From NCBI GenBank assembly GCA_946415785.1, contig CAMKTV010000010.1, forward strand, positions 1-37,264: DNA of 37,264 nt, in the 5' to 3' direction. Source of the stretch: an uncultured Solobacterium sp. Lineage in GTDB: Bacteria; Bacillota_I; Bacilli_A; Erysipelotrichales; Erysipelotrichaceae. A program made the translations under genes and the position numbers. Below are positions 23,074 through 29,467 of the stretch, piece by piece; the stretch's first letter is position 1, and each line of letters opens with the position of its first letter. The notes below the pieces were generated by a model. It searched no databases. It was not told the DNA's origin and was given only the letters and a program-made list of their open reading frames with translations.

Positions 23074-24624
23074 ATGAAAAGATTAATGAAGGTCTATGAA
23101 AGTTGCAAATTACCAATAAGAATTGCCTTTTTTGGTTTCATTCTAATTGGTTTTGGCTTTTTAATTCAAAATGAAAGTGTCAATATTTTCTATACTTTCA
23201 CCAATTCATTCTTATTGATGTTTGCCCAAGGATGTTTAATGCTAGGCAAAACAATAATTGTGAATTTGCCATTAATCTTCATGGTCTATATTGTCTGTAA
23301 GAAAGCTAATAGTGGTGTGCCTATTGCCTTAGCATTGATTGGTTATTTTACATATTTAATTACGACAACATTATTTTCTAGCCAGGCATTATCAAGCTAT
23401 GCATATGCCAACGGTTTAGGCATTAATGCTATTGTTGATATCAGTGGCTTAAATAAATATCCATTAGAAACAGGCTTAGTTGGTTCTTTTATTGTCGCTT
23501 ATATAACTCGCTATGCTTATATCCGTTCACGTCATCGTACAGCTCATTCTTTATTAGGCTTTTTAAATAAAGATTCTGCAGCTATTATCTATAATGTTGC
23601 CTTTTGTGCATTGGCAGGATTATTAGTATCCTATGCATTTCCGTTTTTCTATAATCAGTTAAGCAATTTAATCAGTTATATCGCAAAAGACTTATCAGAT
23701 CCATTCAGGCTTGCTGCCTATGGTGCTTTAGATAGGATTTTATCAATACTTGGTTTAGGTAATTTTATTCGTTATCCATTCTGGTATACAACTCTTGGTG
23801 GCTCATATCAAACATTATCAGGACAGGCAATTGTGGGCGATGTGAATATCTGGACATATACAAAAGATGCCATCACAACCTATAATGGCGCAGGTCGTTT
23901 TATTACAGCATATTATGTCATCAATATGTTTATCTGCCCAGCAATCTTCTTTGGCATGTTGACATCAATATCGGATAAACAGGAAAAACATCATTTTATT
24001 CTTCCATGTATCCTAGGCGCTTTATTATCTTTTGTGGTAGGTAATCCATTACCGTTAGAATTAGTCTTATTATTTACATCACCATTCTTGTTGATTGCCT
24101 ATATTGGCGTAGTAGCAGCTGTGTTTGGTTATTTTACATATGCAGGTGTCTATTTAGGATCAAATATTGGCAATAATTTAAATACCATAACTGCAATGCC
24201 TGGTAACTTCCCAGATTTCATCATCAATCTAAGAAGTACCATTCATTTTGAATCATTATTACATATCGCAATAGTTGGTTTAATTGCCGCAGCAATAATC
24301 TATTTGATTACCTTTATTTATTATCATTATTTAACATTTAATATTATCGCACCTAGCAAGGATAAGAAATTAGTTGAAAAAGTTGTAGAAGCATTAGGTG
24401 GCTATCAAAATATCAATAACTGTGCTTCAGGACTATTAAGAGTTAATTTTGCCTTAAACGATATGGAAGCAATTTCAATTGAAAGTCTGCAAGATTTAGG
24501 TGTTCCTAGAATTGTTGAGAATAAGAATGGTTATTCTTTAGAATTTGGCAGTTCAAGTTTTATCATTTCCAAGATGGTCAAAAAGGCCTTAAAAGAATTA
24601 GAAACCGAAGACCCTCAAGTTTGA
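23074..24624 (+). CDS. PTS permease-like protein, EIIC plus EIIB-like domain (divergent)
   Basis: 516 residues. About ten hydrophobic segments cover residues 15-425 and resemble the EIIC domain of glucose-family PTS permeases, and residues about 430-516 resemble EIIB (EALGGYQNI, then C450). A PTS permease takes up and phosphorylates a sugar using phosphate from HPr via EIIA and the EIIB Cys. Two departures: the EIIC motif usually read GITEPIEF is GNPLPLELVLLF (24039 on), losing the first Glu; and the EIIB phosphocysteine loop CxTRLR is CASGLLR with about three residues missing before it. No EIIA or regulator is nearby. So it may be a PTS relative with changed chemistry. The ATG lacks a ribosome binding site. 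Confidence 0.7.
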   Translation: MKRLMKVYESCKLPIRIAFFGFILIGFGFLIQNESVNIFYTFTNSFLLMFAQGCLMLGKTIIVNLPLIFMVYIVCKKANSGVPIALALIGYFTYLITTTLFSSQALSSYAYANGLGINAIVDISGLNKYPLETGLVGSFIVAYITRYAYIRSRHRTAHSLLGFLNKDSAAIIYNVAFCALAGLLVSYAFPFFYNQLSNLISYIAKDLSDPFRLAAYGALDRILSILGLGNFIRYPFWYTTLGGSYQTLSGQAIVGDVNIWTYTKDAITTYNGAGRFITAYYVINMFICPAIFFGMLTSISDKQEKHHFILPCILGALLSFVVGNPLPLELVLLFTSPFLLIAYIGVVAAVFGYFTYAGVYLGSNIGNNLNTITAMPGNFPDFIINLRSTIHFESLLHIAIVGLIAAAIIYLITFIYYHYLTFNIIAPSKDKKLVEKVVEALGGYQNINNCASGLLRVNFALNDMEAISIESLQDLGVPRIVENKNGYSLEFGSSSFIISKMVKKALKELETEDPQV

Positions 24625-24649
24625 CAAAGCCCACCAATATAAATAAAAT
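24621..24649 (+). promoter_or_regulatory. Promoter of rpmH
   Basis: TTGACA (24621-24626), 17-base spacer, TAAAAT (24644-24649). Near-perfect consensus, as expected for a ribosomal protein gene. It overlaps the stop codon of the PTS-like gene. Confidence 0.85.
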
Positions 24650-24683
24650 AGAGTAGTATTGACTATAGAAAGGTGGCTATTGT

Positions 24684-24818
24684 ATGAAGAGAACTTATCA
24701 GCCAAGTAAAAGAAAACACGCCAATACTGCAGGCTTTAGAGCACGTATGAAAACAGTTGGCGGACGTAAGGTGTTAGCTAGACGTAGAGCTAAAGGTAGA
24801 AAAGTTTTATCTGCTTAA
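24684..24818 (+). CDS. rpmH: Ribosomal protein bL34
   Basis: 44 residues; AAAGGTGG just upstream. The sequence [20 protein letters not shown], then [19 protein letters not shown], is the classic bL34 (full length). A small basic protein of the large ribosomal subunit. First gene of rpmH-rnpA-yidC-jag. dnaA, which often lies just upstream of rpmH, is absent here. Confidence 0.97.
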   Translation: MKRTYQPSKRKHANTAGFRARMKTVGGRKVLARRRAKGRKVLSA

Positions 24819-24827
24819 AAAATATAA

Positions 24828-24849
24828 GCCACATATGTGGCTTTTATTA
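24828..24849 (+). terminator. Hairpin between rpmH and rnpA (attenuating terminator)
   Basis: AAGCCACAT/ATGTGGCTT is a perfect 18-base inverted repeat followed by TTATT. It probably lets most transcripts end after rpmH and fewer reach rnpA. Confidence 0.75.
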
Positions 24850-24854
24850 ACAAA

Positions 24855-25184
24855 ATGATTAAGAAATATCGTATAAAGAAAAATGAAGAATTTAGCAGAA
24901 TCATCGCTATTAAAAAATGTAAAAGTAGCGATAATTTTATTTTGTATTATGCACCAAAAAAAGAGAGCTATTCACGTGTTGGTATTTCTGTATCCAAGAA
25001 AATGGGCAAGGCGGTAGAACGCAACAAAATAAAAAGACAGATCAGGATGATGTTGGCAAACTTCTATGATTTTGATAAGGGAGATAAAGATTTAATTATT
25101 ATTGCCCGTAAAAAATATCTTGAACATGCCTTTAATGATAAGCAGGCAGATTTGGAAAAGCTCATCAAAAGTTCTATAATATAA
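24855..25184 (+). CDS. rnpA: Ribonuclease P protein component
   Basis: 109 residues. The basic protein subunit that helps RNase P RNA process tRNA 5' ends. Seen: YRIKKNEEFSRII at the start, SRVGISVSKKMGKAVERNKIKRQIR, the RNR-type motif that binds the RNA, and DLIIIARKKY. The ATG at 24855 (MIKKYRIKK) fits the family start; a GTG at 24837 in frame would add six residues inside the hairpin. Neither has a Shine-Dalgarno site. Low translation relative to rpmH is expected and may also be tuned by the hairpin. Confidence 0.95.
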   Translation: MIKKYRIKKNEEFSRIIAIKKCKSSDNFILYYAPKKESYSRVGISVSKKMGKAVERNKIKRQIRMMLANFYDFDKGDKDLIIIARKKYLEHAFNDKQADLEKLIKSSII

Positions 25185-25205
25185 CAGTATGACAAGGAGC
25201 TATAT

Positions 25206-26057
25206 ATGAATTCAAAGCGTATAACTTTATTAATAACAATCATCTTCTTGCTGGCACTAATGAGTGGATGTTCAACTAATTTTGAACAGATATCATTAGA
25301 TACACCAATTAAAGATGTTTACAATGATGGAATATTTGCAGTTATTTTAACTTATCCATTAGCTCAAGCAATCAACTATCTTGATAAGCTTACTCATAGC
25401 GTTTTCTTTGCAGTTGCAGTAGTAACAATTGCTTTAAACGCTATTATCATTGCTTTAACATTTAAATCAAATGTGGCAATGCAAAAGATGCAAGAACTTC
25501 AACCTGAAGTCCAAAAGATACAGCTAAAATATGAAGGTCGTAAAGATCCTGCTTCTCAACAAAGAATGTCTCAGGAACTACAGGCTTTATATGGAAAGTA
25601 TAATGTTAATCCACTTGGCTCTTTAGTTACAACCTTCATTCAATTCCCAGTATTAATTTCAATGTATGCAGCTGTAAGAAGATCAGCAGCAGTAGCAAAC
25701 GGAACTTTCTTAGGCGCTTCTTTAGCAACTACACCAAGAGAAGCAATTACTAATAAAGTATGGGTTATATTATTCATCTATATTGCCATGATAGTTATGC
25801 AATTTATCTCAACATCAGTAACTCGTTGGGTACAAAATTATCGTGCTAAGAAGGAAGCTGAAAAGAAACATAAACCTTATGAAAAACCAAAAGTACAAAA
25901 TGCTGTAATGTTATATGGTATGGTAGTATTTATTGCCTACATCATGTTAAGTTGGCCAGCTGCTCTATCACTATACTATTGCATATATTCAGTAGTTAAT
26001 ATTGCCAAGATAATATTAATTGACCAATTGACAAACAGAGGGGAAGGCAAGAAATAA
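25206..26057 (+). CDS. yidC: Membrane protein insertase YidC/Oxa1, lipoprotein type
   Basis: 283 residues. Inserts proteins into the cytoplasmic membrane with or without SecYEG. A lipoprotein signal ends at Cys22 (LALMSGCS), as in Gram-positive YidC1/SpoIIIJ. Five membrane segments follow, with a cytoplasmic charged loop (MQKMQELQPEVQKIQLKYEG), the positively charged groove residue in YAAVRRSA, and a Lys-rich segment before the last helices. AAGGAGC precedes the ATG. It is followed after one base by jag, the usual partner. Confidence 0.95.
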   Translation: MNSKRITLLITIIFLLALMSGCSTNFEQISLDTPIKDVYNDGIFAVILTYPLAQAINYLDKLTHSVFFAVAVVTIALNAIIIALTFKSNVAMQKMQELQPEVQKIQLKYEGRKDPASQQRMSQELQALYGKYNVNPLGSLVTTFIQFPVLISMYAAVRRSAAVANGTFLGASLATTPREAITNKVWVILFIYIAMIVMQFISTSVTRWVQNYRAKKEAEKKHKPYEKPKVQNAVMLYGMVVFIAYIMLSWPAALSLYYCIYSVVNIAKIILIDQLTNRGEGKK

Positions 26058-26058
26058 T

Positions 26059-26712
26059 ATGAAACAATATACAGGAAAATCAGTAGATGAAATTTTAGAA
26101 AATATAGCATCAAGCCAACAATGCGCAAAAGAAGATATCGTTTATAATGTTCTAGAAGAAAAGAAACATCTGTTAGGTATTGGCAATACTATTCTTGTGG
26201 AAGCATTTACTCCTTTAGATGTTAAAGAATTTATCTTTGAATATCTAGGTGCTTATTTTACAGAATTAAACCAGGGTGTCGCAATTGAAATCATCATTGA
26301 AAAGACAAAAGATGAAAGTGCTAATTTATATCGTGTTATTTTAGATGCTGAAAACAATGCCATCATTATCGGTAAGAACGGCCAAACATTAAGAGCTATC
26401 TCTAATGTCTTAAAGGCTGCTACAAATGCTACATTTAAGAAACACATCAATTTAATCATTGATGTAAATCATTATAAAGAAGATCGTTATAGAAAAGTTA
26501 AAGGCATAGCTTCTAAAGTTGCTAGAGAAGTAGTTAAATCTCATGTTGATGCTGAATTAGATCCAATGCCAAATGATGAAAGAAAAGTTATTCACCAATA
26601 TCTACAAGATTTCAAAGGTGTTACAACTGTATCAATAGGTGAAGGTGCTAAAAGACATCTAGTCATCAAATATCAACCAATCGAAGAAGAAAAACAAGAA
26701 GGAAATGAATAA
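26059..26712 (+). CDS. jag: RNA-binding protein Jag/KhpB
   Basis: 217 residues. Three parts: an N-terminal Jag domain (about 1-50; MKQYTGKSVDEILENIA), a KH domain with IIGKNGQTLRAI (about 110-125), and an R3H domain ending in SIGEGAKRHLVIKY. KhpB binds RNA, often with KhpA, and influences envelope growth. Located in the standard rpmH-rnpA-yidC-jag order. Its stop codon lies in the loop of the terminator. Confidence 0.95.
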   Translation: MKQYTGKSVDEILENIASSQQCAKEDIVYNVLEEKKHLLGIGNTILVEAFTPLDVKEFIFEYLGAYFTELNQGVAIEIIIEKTKDESANLYRVILDAENNAIIIGKNGQTLRAISNVLKAATNATFKKHINLIIDVNHYKEDRYRKVKGIASKVAREVVKSHVDAELDPMPNDERKVIHQYLQDFKGVTTVSIGEGAKRHLVIKYQPIEEEKQEGNE

Positions 26713-26724
26713 TTTCCTTTTTTC
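26699..26724 (+). terminator. Terminator overlapping the jag stop codon
   Basis: AAGGAAAT (26699-26706), loop with the stop codon, ATTTCCTT (26712-26719), then TTTTC. Confidence 0.85.
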
Positions 26725-26840
26725 TTGTTTAAGTTTAAATATTGAATAAACCATGCAAGCCATATAAAATGCCCTGGTTTATTAAAAACATGAAATCAAG
26801 AAATAGAATAATTACTAAAACAACAGTAAAAAAGCAAAAA

Positions 26841-26907
26841 TCGTACAATATGTACGAAAATAACACATAAATATGTACAATATGTACGGAAATGCTATAA
26901 TTATAGC
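26841..26907 (+). promoter_or_regulatory. Operator-like dyads and promoter before the AAA/DUF4143 gene
   Basis: A perfect 7-3-7 dyad TCGTACA-ATA-TGTACGA lies at 26841-26857 and a near-copy TGTACA-ATA-TGTACG at 26874-26888; their centres are 32 bp apart (three helical turns). The second overlaps the probable -35 (TGTACA, 26874-26879). The -10 TATAAT (26896-26901) lies inside another perfect palindrome, GCTATAATTATAGC (26894-26907). This points to a dimeric repressor. No regulator gene is adjacent. Confidence 0.6.
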
Positions 26908-26919
26908 AAGGAGCACATA

Positions 26920-28218
26920 ATGTATAGAAAAATATTAGTAGAATTAAACAATTGGCTCAAAGATGGTTCTAAAAAACCATTAATGTTGATTGGTGCAAGA
27001 CAAACAGGTAAGACTTATATTCTTAACGAATTTTGTAAGAACAACTTTTCAGAATATTTCTATTTTAATTTAGAAAAAGATATAGAAATTACAAGAATCT
27101 TTGAAGATACTCTTGATCCAAAAAAGATTATTGAAAGTATTGAATTAATTAAGAATATAAACATCAATCCAAATGATTCGATCATCTTTTTTGATGAAAT
27201 ACAAGTAAGTGAAAGAGCCATAACTTCATTGAAATATTTTTGCGAAAGTGACGAAGAATATAAGATATTATGCGCAGGCTCTTTGCTTGGTGTGAAAATA
27301 AATAGATTTAAATCCTCTTTTCCAGTTGGAAAAGTTAATATCAAGTATTTATATCCAATGGATTTTGAAGAGTTTTTAATGGCACTTAATGAAAATAAAT
27401 TAATTGAGGAAATAAAAAAACATTTTGAAAAAAATGAACCTATTTATGAGGCCGTTCACAACAAAGCACTTAATTTATATAAGAAGTATTTATGTATAGG
27501 CGGAATGCCTTCGATGATAAATGATTTTGTTGCAAAAAATAATGAACTCGCTCATGCAAATTTTGAAATTCAAGATCAAATTATAACTTCATATTTAGCA
27601 GATATGAATAAATATACAATTAACAGTGAAGGGATTAAAAATAGTAAGATTTATCATGCTATTCCAAGATCGTTAGCTAAGGAAAATAGTATTTTTAAGT
27701 TTTCAAGTGTAGAAGAAACTGCCAGAAGGAGTAGATATGAAAGTAGTTTAGATTGGTTGCTTGCAAGTAATATGATAATTAAATGTAACTTAGTTAATAG
27801 GAACGAATCTCCACTAAAAGCATACGAAAATCAAGATAAGTTCAAACTATACTTAAATGATGTTGGCTTATTAAGAGCGTTGACAAATATTAGTATCAAC
27901 GAAATCATGTTTGATAAAAATGAAATGTATAAAGGCGTTTTGACAGAAAATTATGTTGTTAACGAATTAACGAGAATATACAAAGAAGTTTATTTCTATT
28001 TGTTTGACAAATATGAGATAGATTTTCTTATAAAAATAAATGGACAAATTATTCCTGTAGAAGTAAAAAGTAGCAGGAATACCATAAGCAAGAGTTTTAA
28101 AGAATATATGAAAGAATATAATCCAGAATATGGAATTAAAATATCAATGAAAAATTTTGGTTTTGAAAATAGAATTAAATCAATACCGTTATATGCCTTA
28201 TTTTGTTTAAATAAATAA
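26920..28218 (+). CDS. AAA_14/DUF4143 ATPase
   Basis: 432 residues. N-terminal AAA domain: Walker A GARQTGKT (25-32), Walker B IIFFDEIQ (about 86-93), sensor-like CAGSLLG. Middle region with GGMPSMINDF and DMNKYT typical of DUF4143. The C-terminus resembles a PD-(D/E)xK nuclease-fold core: EIDFLIKIN...IIPVEVKSS (about 365-385). These proteins are widespread, often horizontally moved, and of unknown role. AAGGAGC precedes the ATG. A single-gene unit controlled by the operator-like dyads upstream; it converges on the GH25 gene. Confidence 0.85.
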   Translation: MYRKILVELNNWLKDGSKKPLMLIGARQTGKTYILNEFCKNNFSEYFYFNLEKDIEITRIFEDTLDPKKIIESIELIKNININPNDSIIFFDEIQVSERAITSLKYFCESDEEYKILCAGSLLGVKINRFKSSFPVGKVNIKYLYPMDFEEFLMALNENKLIEEIKKHFEKNEPIYEAVHNKALNLYKKYLCIGGMPSMINDFVAKNNELAHANFEIQDQIITSYLADMNKYTINSEGIKNSKIYHAIPRSLAKENSIFKFSSVEETARRSRYESSLDWLLASNMIIKCNLVNRNESPLKAYENQDKFKLYLNDVGLLRALTNISINEIMFDKNEMYKGVLTENYVVNELTRIYKEVYFYLFDKYEIDFLIKINGQIIPVEVKSSRNTISKSFKEYMKEYNPEYGIKISMKNFGFENRIKSIPLYALFCLNK

Positions 28219-28235
28219 TTAATTATTTATTTAAA
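28206..28235. terminator. 30-bp perfect AT palindrome at convergent gene ends
   Basis: TTTAAATAAATAATT (28206-28220) is followed at once by its exact reverse complement (28221-28235). It contains both stop codons of the converging AAA/DUF4143 and GH25 genes. Probably a bidirectional end signal, but it has no G-C base pair, so terminator strength is doubtful. Confidence 0.55.
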
Positions 28236-29005
28236 AACATAATATCTAAGTCAGTATCATTTAAAATACCCGCAACTTTGCCAACATTTGTATATTGCCA
28301 AATAAAGAATTCATATGATGTATTAGGGACATCATTATATTGAGCGAACCATAATTTATAATCATTAAATAATTCTTCATCATAATAGTCATTTAATAAT
28401 ACGTTGTTAGCGTAAATTGCGACATCATAATCATTTTCTAAAACAGAAAAGAAAGCCAAAGCGTTTTTACTGCACTGTTCTTTAGATAAATTATCACTAC
28501 GCGCTTCATCTTCAAGAATATATTCAAAATCATAGACAATAGGCAAATCAATTTCTCTATCATTTAATATTTTTAATAGATATTCTGCTTCTTCAATTGC
28601 TTCATTTTCATTAATAGCTTGTGAGAAAAAATAAACGCCAACTAAAAGATCATTTTCTTTTGCGTTTTTATAATATGTTTTAAAATATTTGTCTTCATGA
28701 AGTTGGCCATTTAAATATCCTCGCCAGCCAATTCGCATATAGACGAATTCAATCCCACTATCTTTGACCTGTTTAAAATCAATATCTTGATTGTGCTCAG
28801 AAATATCGATACCTATTTTTGAATAATAATTATCATCTTCATATGAATAAAATGTATTACGTCTAATTAAAGAATAATCATAAAGTGAATCATTAATTAT
28901 TACTGGCTCATCATCTTTTTCTTTAGGCATAATTAAAAAAATCAGTGCTAATAATAAACAAGTACTTATTATGAAAAGACTTATCTTAAGAATCTTTTTC
29001 TTCAT
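28223..29005 (-). CDS. GH25 lysozyme-type muramidase, membrane-anchored
   Basis: 260 residues from the ATG at 29005. An N-terminal hydrophobic segment (about 7-27, KISLFIISTCLLLALIFLI) anchors or exports it. The GH25 domain follows: GIDISEHNQDIDF with catalytic Asp (67), FVYMRIGWRGY, GVYFFSQA, the second acidic pair in VYDFEYI (Asp159, Glu161), and FIWQYTNVGKVAGI at the end. GH25 enzymes cleave the MurNAc-GlcNAc bond of peptidoglycan. The start overlaps the upstream gene by about 20 bases and lacks a Shine-Dalgarno site, so translation is probably coupled. An alternative TTG lies at 29020. Confidence 0.88.
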   Translation of the reverse strand: MKKKILKISLFIISTCLLLALIFLIMPKEKDDEPVIINDSLYDYSLIRRNTFYSYEDDNYYSKIGIDISEHNQDIDFKQVKDSGIEFVYMRIGWRGYLNGQLHEDKYFKTYYKNAKENDLLVGVYFFSQAINENEAIEEAEYLLKILNDREIDLPIVYDFEYILEDEARSDNLSKEQCSKNALAFFSVLENDYDVAIYANNVLLNDYYDEELFNDYKLWFAQYNDVPNTSYEFFIWQYTNVGKVAGILNDTDLDIMFLNK

Positions 29006-29450
29006 CAAATTTAAGTTCAATTTTATTATCTAGCTGTTCTAATTTGACGATGCCATCTAAATTAGAAAGGCGATATTCTTTATCATCATGAGTGTAGAAA
29101 TCAAAAACGACATCGGCTTCATGGGTGTAATTTTCTAATAATTCTTTTAGATAGATTGATGATTGAAAATAATTTTTTAGACCATATAATTCAAAAATAG
29201 AAACAAATCTTTCCTGATTAGTTTTAGTACCATCAAAATCATAAATAATTGTTTTGTTTAAATCTTTAAAATATTCATTGATATCTGCATCATTAAAAAG
29301 AAAACGCAGAAAATTATAATTATCTTCTTTGTATAAAGATACGATTGAAACTTTTATATATAAAACCACATCTAAATCTAGCATAGCCATATCTTCGCTA
29401 TGTGGTTTAAAATCAACCATTCTTCTTAAAGACATATTCTTAACTAACAT
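28986..29450 (-). CDS. Hypothetical protein, coupled to GH25
   Basis: 154 residues; acidic, without signal peptide or membrane segment, few Cys. I recognise no domain. It contains VDFKPHSEDMAMLDLDVVLY near the N-terminus and a charged C-terminus (LEQLDNKIELKFDEEKDS) that overlaps the GH25 start. The minus-strand ATG at 29450 is six bases after TATAAT (29462-29457) with no ribosome binding site, so a leaderless mRNA is predicted. Co-transcribed with GH25. Confidence 0.7.
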   Translation of the reverse strand: MLVKNMSLRRMVDFKPHSEDMAMLDLDVVLYIKVSIVSLYKEDNYNFLRFLFNDADINEYFKDLNKTIIYDFDGTKTNQERFVSIFELYGLKNYFQSSIYLKELLENYTHEADVVFDFYTHDDKEYRLSNLDGIVKLEQLDNKIELKFDEEKDS

Positions 29451-29456
29451 AATGTA

Positions 29457-29467
29457 ATTATATTATA
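29457..29467 (-). promoter_or_regulatory. Overlapping -10 boxes of the hypothetical/GH25 unit, leaderless
   Basis: Two overlapping TATAAT hexamers (29467-29462 and 29462-29457); the second ends six bases before the ATG at 29450. Confidence 0.55.

Noticed and set aside
26745-26785. AATAAACC...GGTTTATT inverted repeat after jag as a second terminator or small RNA
   Set aside because: The loop is about 20 bases and no T-run follows; left unassigned.
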